This document shows positions 23,590 through 35,200 of a stretch of 64,000 nucleotides of DNA, piece by piece. The stretch covers positions 11,721,821 through 11,785,820 of the forward strand of contig JAVIAB010000024.1 of assembly GCA_032433765.1 (NCBI GenBank). Reading direction: 5' to 3'. This stretch comes from Megaustenia siamemsis. Taxonomy: Eukaryota > Mollusca > Gastropoda > Stylommatophora > Ariophantidae. The first letter of the stretch is position 1. Every line of letters starts with the position of its first letter. The notes beneath the pieces are model-generated. The model was not told the DNA's origin. It made no database searches and worked only from the letters and a program-made list of their open reading frames with translations. The position numbers and the translations under genes are program-made.

Positions 23590-24855
23590 AAAGCAGGAAA
23601 TTGGTCTCCAAGTTTTAGACTTGAGACTCTTGGCTCCAAGTTTTACACTTGATACTTTTGGACTCTACGCATGAGACTTCAGACTTTGGGCTCGACGCAT
23701 GATACTTGTCAACTTTTGGCTCTGCACTTTAGACTTGAGTCTTTACACTCAACGCTGAATACTTGAGACTTTCCACTAGACGATGTAGACCTGAGACTAC
23801 ACTAGACGATGTAGACTTGAGACTTTCAACTCGATGCTGTAGACTTGAGACTACACTAGACACTGTAGACTTGAGACTTTCAACTCGACGCTGTAGACTT
23901 GAGACTACACTAGACGCTGTAGACTTGAAACTTTCCACTCGATGCTTTAGACTTGAGACTACACTCGATGCTTTAGACTTGAGACTACACTAGATGCTGT
24001 AGACTTGAGACTACACTAGACGCTGTAGACTTGAAACTACACTAGACGCTGTAGACTTGAGAGTACACTAGACGCTATAGACTTGACTTTCCACTCAACG
24101 TTTTAGACTTGAGATTACACTAGACGCTGTAGACTTGAGACTTTCCACTCGATGATGTAGACTTGAGACTTTCCACTCGATGCTTTAGACTTGAGTCTTT
24201 ACACTCGATGTTTTAGACTTGAGACTTTTGATTCTACGCTGTAGACTTGAGACTACACTAGACGCTGTAGACTTGAGACTACACTAGACGTTGTAGACTT
24301 GAGACTACACTAGACGCTGTAGACTTGAGACTACACTAGATGCTTTAGACTTGAGACTTTCCACTCGTCGCTGTAGACTTGAGACTTTCCACTCGTCGCT
24401 GTAGACTTGAGACTTTCCACTCGACACTGTAGACTTGAGACTTTCCACTCGACACTGTAGACTTGATTTTCCACTCGACGGTTTAGACTTTCCACTCGAC
24501 GCTTTAGACTTGAGACTTTCCACTCGACGCTGTAGACTTGAGACTTTCCACTCGACGCTTTAGACTTGAGACTTTCCACTCGACACTGTAGACTTGATTT
24601 TCCACTCGACGGTTTAGACTTTCCACTCGACGGTTTAGACTTTCCACTCGACGCTTTAGACTTGAGACTTTCCACTCGACGCTGTAGACTTGAGACTTTC
24701 CACTCGACGCTTTAGACTTGAGACTTTCCACTCGACGCTGTGGACTTGAGACTTTCCACTCGACGCTGTAGACTTGAGACTACACTAGATGCTGTAGACT
24801 TGAGACTTTCAACTTGACACTGTAGACTTGAGACTTTACACTCTATACACTCAAT
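23590..24855 (+). repeat. 26/28-bp minisatellite (TAGACTTGAGACT family)
   Basis: Alternating units of about 26 bp (GTAGACTTGAGACTACACTA plus GACGCT) and 28 bp (GTAGACTTGAGACTTTCCAC plus TCGACGCT). The first 200 bp are degenerate. The core TAGACTTGAGAC is shared with the larger array at 29263-38575. Confidence 0.93.
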
Positions 24856-24858
24856 ACA

Positions 24859-25857
24859 TTAGAATGTCCCCTTGAATGACGTAGGCAACGGTATCCACTC
24901 CTCACCAATGCTGATATTGGTAAGCCCACAGACCTGTTTGATGACAACTTCTGCTCGGCCCACCCATAATTTGCCTCTTTTTAGCCTGGTACCTTTCTCT
25001 GTGTTGGTCACGTGGTGCAATGGATGCTCTGTATCTGTACTAATCTTCAGGTATGCTCGTGCTCTCCAGATCTTGATTTTGTCATCCATGGTTGGAAAGT
25101 CAAGAAGATACCTCATTGCTACACAGGGAGTGTCCCTCGTACATCCCAGGATAATGCGCATGGCTTCATTTTGTATTTTCTCCAGCCTATCAATTTGAGT
25201 TGTACTGACAGTAAGAATGGCCAGGGAATACTCGATTGGTGCGAGGACTAATCCCTGGAACAGAAGAGTAAGTAGCCTCTGCTCGATGTTGGCAGCTGCC
25301 ATGACCTTCAAGGCGGCTAATCCTTTGCGGGATTTTGTTATCACATGGTCGACGTGGTCCCGAAAACACAGGCTGCGACCAAACTTAACTCCGAGGTATG
25401 TCATCAACTTGTCCCTGGTCACCTCATCAGCTCCCATTCGTACTACCGGTGCGGTCATATTAACGATATGATTGTTAAGGGAGAACCATGAAACTGATGC
25501 TTTATTAGGATTAACCAAGGCACCTGAAACCCCACACCAGGAAGAAATGCGATCGAGTTCGTCTTGCATTGTGGAGGCGATTCCCCGTCTGTCTCTTCCC
25601 TGTCGATATACCAGAATATCATCAGCAAAAGTCACAGTTCTTCCCCTCCCATCCAGCTGTTGGGCCGTGATCGTTATTGTGTACACGATAAATAGAACTG
25701 GTGACAATGGTGAGCATTGTGGCAGCCCAGGACAAATGGATGTTGGCTCGGAATACCAACTTCCACATCTGAGTATCACCTTCCTCTGAAACAGTGCCGC
25801 GGCGATCCGTCTAATGAGGAAGGGGTTATAAAGAAGGGTTAAATAGGAGCCATACAC
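24859..25857 (-). pseudogene. Family E Pol-like RT fragment, open frame of 332 codons
   Basis: The minus frame encodes the RT palm and thumb. GLPQCSPLSPVLFIVY is the region before the catalytic box (usual GVPQGSPLSP, with Gly changed to Cys) and VTFADDILVYRQG holds the catalytic FADD. Connection domain GCTRDTPCVAMRYLLDFPTM and KLWVGRAEVVIKQVCGL follow. The first RT Asp and the endonuclease are missing, and the RNase H domain seen in the relative at 52756-53873 is cut off at the minisatellite border. It is unusually open for a fragment, so it may be young. Confidence 0.85.
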
Positions 25858-26168
25858 TTCAAAAGTGAATCATTTTTGTTCATCAAGTGAATTATTTTTC
25901 TTCAAAGTTAAATGCCTGACCAATGAAAATAGCATAGGAAAGCAAACATTTCAGAGTTTCGTTCTCTTTGGTTTCAGGAGCGCACAAAGAATGCCCAATT
26001 GATCATAATCACCCTGAGAAGAAACATGTTTGAACATAGCAGCAGATAGCTTGGGGGTCATCTACAAGACTTACAACAGCACCAAGTCAGTAACCCTGAA
26101 TCCCTGGAAGCTGTCTGACAGTTTTGCTGAGCGGACAAGAGGTTCACAACATTGATGTGATAGATGAC
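25858..26168. other. No recognised feature
   Basis: Non-coding as far as I can read, with no obvious repeat. Confidence 0.35.
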
Positions 26169-26876
26169 TTAACTTTTTCGTATGGAAGCTTTTTATCAAT
26201 GTAACAGAATAGGTTTCAGAGACAAAATTTTTCTTGGTTTTAAGAATCTATCTATTGACCTTTTGAGCCGTAGCCGGCCCATAGGGCATAGACCGAGATA
26301 CCCTTTCTCTTATCTAAATTTTTATTGTAGCAGTTTTCAATCCTTGTAAAGATCTTTTATCAAATCTCGCTATTTGTCTCTGTTCTGTGCAAGCAACTCT
26401 ATCTCATTGAGGGAGCCGATTCCTGCTGCTCTTGCCTCTCTGATCAATGTTCTTCTGAGTGTCTCTCTGGGTCGGCCTCTTTTCCTCTTACCTGTTGTTT
26501 CCCACATGAGCACTTGCTTTATTTGATTATTATCTCTCCTCATCACATGTCCAATATATGACCATCGCCTTTTCTTCATTACTGAAGATATTAGTGACTA
26601 ATTTACACATTCCGTATCAGTCTATGTTTCATTAACAAAAGCGTTTTTACGCTAGCGGCTTGTTAAACCTCTGATTTAATGGTTTTAAGAATTAATCTAC
26701 ATATTATATATTTATCTAACATATAACAAATTATATATGAGTTTGATAATTGAACAAGGAATAAGATTTCACCAATACCAAAATGACAAGACATATAAAA
26801 AGAATATGGTTTGACGGTTCACACTAATCAAATTGAGAGTGGCACACAGTGCAGCAAAACGTATGGAAAGAGTCAA
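26169..26876 (+). mobile_element. TTAA-type MITE, diverged copy interrupted by an RTE fragment
   Basis: Starts TTAACTTTTTCGTATGG and ends CGTATGGAAAGAGTCAA (TTAA decayed to TCAA). Interior blocks ATTTATCTAACATATAACA and AAGATTTCACCAATA match the MITEs at 60992-61300 and 62919-63227. An RTE-like 3' fragment with GTCTCTGTTCTGTGCAAGC and the TCTA tail (about 26247-26590) sits inside. Confidence 0.7.
26247..26590 (-). mobile_element. RTE-like 3' fragment inside the MITE
   Basis: (TCTA) tail at the left, then the polymerase tail (RWSYIGHVMRRDNNQIKQ on minus), ending near GAAGATATTAGTGAC. Confidence 0.85.
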
Positions 26877-26879
26877 TTG

Positions 26880-27765
26880 TTCTTTTGATTGTGATATTCT
26901 CGTCTTTCCTTTCTCATTTGCCTTGCAGCCTTGAGGGGAGATATCATTTGTGGTCTTTTGCTTTTCTCCCGACCTCTGCTTTTGTTTCCTAGTGTTTCTA
27001 ATATTCCATCATTCCATCTTTTTTTGTGATCAATATTTGAGTCTGGGTTCTTGTAACGTTTTTTAAAGGTTTGCTGTGTTGTATTGTGGTTTTTTTGTCT
27101 TATCACATGGCCAAACCATTTTATCGTTTCTTTGTGTTCTATGGCAGGAATTATTCCTTGCTTTTTTCCCTCAGTTCTCCATTTCTGATTTTGTCTTTCA
27201 GGTTGTTCCTGTCATTCGTCTAACACATTTCATCTCAGCAGTAGTTATTGAGTTATTTGCGGGTCATCATCATTGCACTCCGAACATGTCCATAGGTGCT
27301 CAGATCCCCTCCTCAGCAAGTCCCGCAGTGTCCAGCAACTGACAACTCCAGTTCTGTATTGGTTAAGTCTTCTTGTAAGAAGCCACTAAGTTTCTCTTTT
27401 CTGGCTGTGCCCATCTTAACTCTCAACTCTATCATCTGAAGAAGTAACAGTGATTTGTATTTGTCAAGTCCTGTGCTCTTCCCACATCTCGGAGGGCATT
27501 GATGTCTGCCCAATCCAATGGTTGACCGTCCTCAATGACAGCACAGCTAGCCAACCTGTCTGCTCATACATTTCCCTTTACTACAATTTACAGCAGTAGC
27601 TATTTTTCTTATTATTCTTGAACCTAGAGTCCAGCTCGGGCATTGGTAGCACAACATTGGAGTGAAGATTGTAATATAGAATGCCCATTTTGTCTCAAGA
27701 GTTTTCCTTGGTGGACAATAGTGGGAATACTTGCTCAATGGTTTGACTAGCATTTTTGTATCTTG
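26880..27765 (-). pseudogene. Family A RT 3' end, interrupted
   Basis: Minus-strand tail of family A (RQKNHNTTQQTFKKRYKN near 27105, KRWNDGILETLGN) and upstream pieces (LCYQCPSWTLGSRIIRKIA) are separated by a family E insertion at 27250-27590. Many stops. Confidence 0.8.
27250..27590 (-). mobile_element. Family E 3' end inserted with a 14-bp TSD
   Basis: CAGCAGTAG(T/C)TATT flanks the insert at 27236-27249 and 27591-27604 (one mismatch). The insert begins GAGTTATTTGCGGGTC, the same 3' terminus as at 52756. Two independent insertions therefore define the element end, and no poly(A) tail is seen. Confidence 0.88.
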
Positions 27766-27779
27766 AGTCTATTTCTGGA

Positions 27780-28502
27780 CTTCCGTCTCCAAGATGGCGG
27801 ATCTAGTCCACGTCCTCTCGATCGCTGCAGAAAGTGCACCCAGGGTCTGATTAATTTAGGATTTCCTTCGCACTTTTCTGCGTTAAAGTCAAAATGATGA
27901 TATACTCAATACATCTGTGTCACAAAAGTCGAGGTCATAGGCCGACAACAGTCCGTTTTTGACAAATCAAGTGTTGTGAACGAGACCTTCCACCGTCTAG
28001 ACTTGATCTGCGCTTTATGTCACATTGATGCTTTTCATGACCGTTGTTGGCATTATTTGACACAAGTTATTTCCGTGTTACACATTAATGTAAACTACTT
28101 CGTCAGCCGCAGTTTTGTCTCTTTGGGGAAGTTGCTTCGTGTTTTGTTCGTCGTGGGCTGCTGACACTAGAGTAATGAGACAAAAATCTAAAGGGAGCAA
28201 GATTATTAGTGTCAGGCGACATTGTTGTGTGCTACGTCATCGTAAATGGTTCCCTAAACCGGCCGTGCGCAAATCTTACGGTTTGCTGTTTGATGTGTGA
28301 CGGGGATAATTGACGACTGACTGTGTGTCTATATGTTCAGAATTGGAGTCATCAACGATGGCCTAACACCATCAAGTGCTACGACGATCATCATTTTCAA
28401 GAGGTCATGACGTAAACCGGTATATGGGGATAGGCGGCAGGAATAGTTGGAGGCTGTGCATGAAAAGTGTTCCTTGTTGCAGTTTCCTCACATTACAAGT
28501 CA
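27780..28502 (+). other. Single-copy-looking stretch with a possible short first coding exon
   Basis: Richer in CpG than its surroundings. At 27791 CAAGATGGCGG gives an ATG (27794-27796) in a strong start context and resembles a YY1 site. The frame reads MADLVHVLSIAAESAPRV and stops at 27848-27850. A GT at 27845 could be a donor, making 27794-27844 a small first exon. Nothing downstream confirms this. Confidence 0.3.
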
Positions 28503-28833
28503 CATGTCTGTGTTAGCCACCTCTAGTGACTCGGGCAGATGGTGCTCATAAACCTGGGAGGGCCGACCATCTAAGGGCAGAAACCCCCTACAGAAAAGAT
28601 CATCTGCTGCCTTGCAGGAAGATTGGGGACAATCAAAGGCTAAGGAAAGCAAACCAGAACAAAATGCTGGCTGAAATTGGATGCACTGGGCCACTGGCGC
28701 AGAACACAGTGCAGTGTTTTAACAGGTATTCAAGCGGAGTGGATCTAATCAGGCTTAAACAGACAGCTGTCTTCGTGTGAGAGTCTGGAGTTCTACTCTG
28801 ATTGAGTCCTGATCGCAGAGAGAGAGAGAGAGA
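28503..28833 (+). mobile_element. SINE-like repeat, plus copy, (AG)n tail (copy 3)
   Basis: Starts TGTCTGTGTTAGCC and runs through GGCAGATGGTGCTCATAAAC to GATTGAGTCCTGATCGCAG, with an AG tail at 28817-28833. Compared with the copy at 12579-12958, the segment before GACAGCTG is shortened and rearranged. Confidence 0.75.
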
Positions 28834-28889
28834 GTCTATTTCTTCTGCATGTGAGTTGTATGTCACTCGACTTCCTTGATATTTTAACC

Positions 28890-29262
28890 CTAGATTATGA
28901 TTCCATCATAATTATTGCTGCTTGTTAATGATTTTCATAGCAGTAAGGTAGAGGTAGTCCCTATAGCAATTGTTGCTGGATAATGACTTTCATTGTAGTA
29001 AGGTAGTAATCCCCATAGCAATTGTTGCTGGGTAATGACTTTCATTGTAGTAAGGTAGTAGCCCCCATAGCAATTGTTGCTGGGTAGTGATTTTCATTGA
29101 AGTAAGGTATAGTTAGTCCCCCTAGCAATTATTGCTGGGTAATGAAGTGTTAGTGACTTTCATTGTAGTAAAGTAGAGGTAGTCCCCACAGTAATTGCTG
29201 CTGGGTAATGACTTTCATTTTAATAAGGTAGATTTATTCCCCATAGCAATTGCTGCTGGGTT
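28890..29262 (+). repeat. ~52-56-bp tandem repeat
   Basis: CCCCATAGCAATTGTTGCTG with GGTAATGACTTTCATTGTAG recurs about seven times. GCAATTG positions at 28966, 29018 and 29070 give a 52-bp period, later units being longer. Confidence 0.88.
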
Positions 29263-32200
29263 TACACTTGAGACATTGTACTCCACGCTTTAGACTTGAG
29301 ACTTTGAGAGCGATGATTCAGTCTGGAGAGTTTGGGCTCGACGCTCTAGACTTGACACTTTAGACTAGACTTTCAACTGCATGCTTTAGACTTCAGATTG
29401 TGGGCTTGACCATTTAAACTTAAGACTTTGGGGTCAACGCTTTTGACTTCAGACTTTCGGCTCCACGCTTTAGATGTGAGACTTTGAGATTGGCTTTTTA
29501 GACTTGCCACTTTGTGCTCAACGCTTTGGACTGGACACAAGCTTAGAAGCTTTAAACTTGAGACTTTAGGCTCGACGTTTTAGACTTGAGCTGTCAGCTG
29601 GACACAATAGGCTTCAGACATTTAGCTCAAAGCTTTAAACTTGAGACTTTGGGTACAGAGTTTTAGACATGAAACTATGGGTTCGACGATTTAGACTTGA
29701 GTCGGTCAGCTGGACACAATAGGCTTCAGACATTTAGCTCAAAGCTTTAAACTTGAGACTTTGGGTACAGTTTTAGACGTGAAACTATGGGTTCGACTTG
29801 AGTCTGTCAGCTGGACACGTAACACACATAAGACTTGAGACATTGTGCTCGACACATAAGACTTGAGACATTGTGCTCGATGTACTAGACTTGGGACATT
29901 GTACTCGATGTACTAGACTTGAGACATTGTGCTCGATGCACTAGACTTGAGACATTGTGCTCGATGTACTAGACTTGAGACATTGTGCTTGGCGCACTAG
30001 ACTTGAGACATTGTGCTTGGCGCACTAGACTTGAGACATTGTGCTTGACGCATAAGACTTGAGATATTGTGCTTGGCGCACTAGACTTGAGACACTGTGC
30101 TTGACGCATAAGACTTGAGACATTGTGCTCGATGTACTAGACTTGAGACATTGTGCTCGATGTACTAGACTTGAGACATTGTGCTTGGCGCACTAGACTT
30201 AAGACATTGTGCTCGATGCACTAGACTTGAGACATTGTGCTCGATGCACTAGACTTGAGACATTGTGCTTGACGCATAAGACTTGAGACATTGTGCTTGG
30301 CGCACTAAGACTTGAGACATTGCGCTCGATGTACTAGACTTAAGACATTGTGCTCGATGTACTAGACTTGAGACATTGTGCTCGATGTACTAGACTTGAG
30401 ACATTGTGCTCGATGTACTAGACTTGAGACATTGTGCTCGATGTACTAGACTTGAGACATTGTGCTCGATGTACTAGACTTGAGACATTGTGCTCGATGT
30501 ACTAGACTTGAGACATTGTGATCGATGTACTAGACTTGAGACATTGTGCTCGATGCACTAGACTTGAGACATTGTGCTCGATGTACTAGACTTGAGACAT
30601 TGTGCTTGGCGCACTAGACTTGAGACATTGTGCTTGGCGCACTAGACTTGAGACACTGTGTTTGACGCATAAGACTTGAGACATTGTGCTCGATGTACTA
30701 GACTTGAGACATTGTGCTCGATGCACTAGACTTGAGACATTGTGCTTGACGCATAAGACTTGAGACATTGTGCTTGGCGCACTAAGACTTGAGACATTGT
30801 GCTCGATGTACTAGACTTGAGACATTGTGCTCGATGTACTAGACTTGAGACATTGTGCTCGATGTACTAGACTTGAGACATTGTGCTCGATGCACTAGAC
30901 TTGAGACATTGTGCTCGATGTACTAGACTTGAGACATTGTGCTCGATGTACTAGACTTGAGACATTGTGCTCGATGTACTAGACTTGAGATATTGTGCTC
31001 GATGTACTAGACTTGAGACATTGTGCTCGATGTACTAGACTTGAGACATTGTGCTCGATGTACTAGACTTGAGACATTGTGCTCGATGTACTAGACTTGA
31101 GACATTGTGCTCGATGTACTAGACTTGAGACATTGTGATCGATGTACTAGACTTGAGACATTGTGCTCGATGCACTAGACTTGAGACATTGTGCTCGATG
31201 TACTAGACTTGAGACATTGTGCTTGGCGCACTAGACTTGAGACATTGTGCTTGGCGCACTAGACTTGAGACATTGTGCTTGACGCATAAGACTTGAGATA
31301 TTGTGCTTGGCGCACTAGACTTGAGACACTGTGTTTGACGCATAAGACTTGAGACATTGTGCTCGATGTACTAGACTTGAGACATTGTGCTCGATGCACT
31401 AGACTTGAGACATTGTGCTTGACGCATAAGACTTGAGACATTGTGCTTGGCGCACTAAGACTTGAGACATTGTGCTCGATGTACTAGACTTGAGACATTG
31501 TGCTCGATGTACTAGACTTGAGACATTGTGCTCGATGTACTAGACTTGAGACATTGTGCTCGATGCACTAGACTTGGGACATTGTGCTCGATGTACTAGA
31601 CTTGAGACATTGTGCTTGACGCATAAGACTTGAGACATTGTGCTTGGCGCACTAAGACTTGAGACATTGTGCTCGATGTACTAGACTTGAGACATTGTGC
31701 TCGATGTACTAGACTTGAGACATTGTGCTCGATGTACTAGACTTGAGACATTGTGCTCGATGCACTAGACTTGAGACATTGTGCTCGATGTACTAGACTT
31801 GAGACATTGTGCTCGATGTACTAGACTTGAGACATTGTGCTCGATGTACTAGACTTGAGATATTGTGCTCGATGTACTAGACTTGAGACATTGTGCTCGA
31901 TGTACTAGACTTGGGACATTGTGCTCGATGTACTAGACTTGAGACATTGTGCTCGATGCACTAGACTTGAGACATTGTGCTCGATGTACTAGACTTGAGA
32001 CATTGTGCTTGGCACACTAGACTTGAGACATTGTGCTTGGCGCACTAGACTTGAGACATTGTGCTTGGCGCACTAGACTTGAGACATTGTGTTTGACGCA
32101 TAAGACTTGAGACATTGTGCTCGATGTACTAGACTTGAGACATTGTGCTCGATGTACTAGACTTGAGACATTGTGCTTGGCGCACTAGACTTAAGACATT

Positions 32201-35200
32201 GTGCTCGATGCACTAGACTTGAGACATTGTGCTCGATGCACTAGACTTGAGACATTGTGCTTGACGCATAAGACTTGAGACATTGTGCTTGGCGCACTAA
32301 GACTTGAGACATTGCGCTCGATGTACTAGACTTAAGACATTGTGCTCGATGTACTAGACTTGAGACATTGTGCTCGATGTACTAGACTTGAGACATTGTG
32401 CTCGATGTACTAGACTTGAGACATTGTGCTCGATGTACTAGACTTGAGACATTGTGCTGGACGCACTAGACTTGAGACATTGTGCTCGATGTACTAGACT
32501 TGAGACATTGTGCTCGATGTACTAGACTTGAGACGTGCTCGATGTACTAGACTTGAGACATTGTGCTCGATGCACTAGACTTGAGACATTGTGCTCGATG
32601 CACTAGACTTGAGACATTGTGCTCGATGTACTAGACTTGAGACATTGTGCTTGGCGCACTAGACTTGAGACATTGTGCTTGGCGCACTAGACTTGAGACA
32701 TTGTGCTTGACGCATAAGACTTGAGATATTGTGCTTGGCGCACTAGACTTGAGACACTGTGTTTGACGCATAAGACTTGAGACATTGTGCTCGATGTACT
32801 AGACTTGAGACATTGTGCTCGATGCACTAGACTTGAGACATTGTGCTTGACGCATAAGACTTGAGACATTGTGCTTGGGGCACTAAGACTTGAGACATTG
32901 CGCTCGATGTACTAGACTTAAGACATTGTGCTCGATGTACTAGACTTGAGACATTGTGCTCGATGTACTAGACTTGAGACATTGTGCTCGATGTACTAGA
33001 CTTGAGACATTGTGCTCGATGTACTAGACTTGAGACATTGTGCTCGATGCACTAGACTTGAGACATTGTGCTCGATGTACTAGACTTGAGACATTGTGCT
33101 CGATGTACTAGACTTGAGACATTGTGCCCGATGTACTAGACTTGAGACATTGTGCTCGATGTACTAGACTTGAGACGTTGTGCTCGATGTACTAGACTTG
33201 AGACATTGTGCTCGATGTACTAGACTTGAGACATTGTGCTCGATGTACTAGACTTGAGACATTGTGCTCGATGTACTAGACTTGAGACATTGTGCTCGAA
33301 GCATAAGGCTTGAGACATTGTGCTCGACGCACTAGACTTGAGACATTGTGCTCTACGCACTAGACTTGAGACATTGTGCTCGACGCACTAGACTTGAGAC
33401 ATTGTGCTCGACGCACAAGTCTTGAGACATTGTGCTTGACGCATAAGTCTTGAGACATTGTGCTTGACGCATAAGTCTTGAGACATTGTGCTTGACGCAT
33501 AAGATTTGAGACATTGTGCTTGGCGCACTAGACTTGAGACATTGCGCTCGCCGCATAAGACTTGAAACATTGCGCATGACGCACTAGACTTGAGACATTG
33601 CGCTCGATGCACTAGACTTGAGACATTGCGCTCGATGCACTAGACTTGAGACATTGCGCTCGACGCACTAGACTTGAGACATTGTGCTCGAAGCATAAGA
33701 CTTGAGACATTGTGCTCGACGCACTAGACTTGAGACATTGTGCTCGACGCACTAGACTTGAGACATTGTGCTCGACGCACTAGACTTGAGACATTGTGCT
33801 CGACGCACTAGACTTGAGACATTGTGCTCGACGCACTAGACTTGAGACATTGTGCTCGACGCACAAGACTTGAGACATTGTGCTCGACGCACAAGACTTG
33901 AGACATTGTGCTCGACGCACTAGACTTGAGACATTGTGCTGGACGCACTAGACTTGAGACATTGTGCTGGACGCACTAGACTTGAGACATTGTGCTGGAC
34001 GCACAAGACTTGAGACATTGTGCTCGATGTACTAGACTTGAGACATTGTGTTGGACGCACTAGACTTGAGACATTGTGCTCGATGCACTAGACTTGAGAC
34101 ATTGTGCTTGGCGCACTAGACTTGAGACATTATGCTTGGCGCACTAGACTTGAGACATTGTGCTTGACGCATAAGACTTGAGATATTGTGCTTGGCGCAC
34201 TAGACTTGAGACACTGTGCTTGACGCATAAGACTTGAGACATTGTGCTCGATGTACTAGACTTGAGACATTGTGCTCGATGTACTAGACTTGAGACATTT
34301 TGCTTGGCGCACTAGACTTGAGACATTGTGCTCGATGCACTAGACTTGAGACATTGTGCTCGATGCACTAGACTTGAGACATTGTGCTTGACGCATAAGG
34401 CTTGAGACATTGTGCTCGACGCATAAGACTTGAGACATTGCGCTCGACGCATAAGACTTGAGACATTGCGCTCGACGCATAAGACTTGAGACATTGTGCT
34501 CGACGCATAAGACTTGAGACATTGTGCTTGACGCATAAGATTTGAGACATTGTGCTTGACGCACTAGACTTGAGACACTGTGCTCGATGCACTAGACTTG
34601 AGATATTGCGCTCGACGCACTAGACTTGAGACATTGCGCTAGATGCACTAGACTTGAGACATTGCGCTCGAAGCATAAGACTTGAGACATTGTGCTTGAC
34701 GCATAAGACTTGAGACATTGTGCTTGGCGCACTAGACTTGAGACATTGTGCTCGACGCATAAGACTTGAGATATTGCGCTCGACGCACTAGACTTGAGAC
34801 ATTGTGCTCGACGCACTAGACTTGAGACATTGTGCTCGATGCACTAGACTTGAGACATTGTGCTCGACGCACTAGACTTGAGACATTGTGCTCGACGCAC
34901 TAGACTTGAGACATTGTGCTCGACGCACTAGACTTGAGACATTGTGCTCGACGCATAAGATTTGAGACATTGTGCTTGACGCACTAGACTTGAGACACTG
35001 TGCTCGATGCACTAGACTTGAGATATTGCGCTCGACACACTAGACTTGAGACATTGCGCTCGACGCACTAGACTTGAGACATTGCGCTCGACGCACTAGA
35101 CTTGAGACATTATGCTTGACGCATAAGACTTGAGACATTGTGCTTGGCGCACTAGACTTGAGACATTGTGCTCGACGCACTAGACTTGAGACATTGTGCT

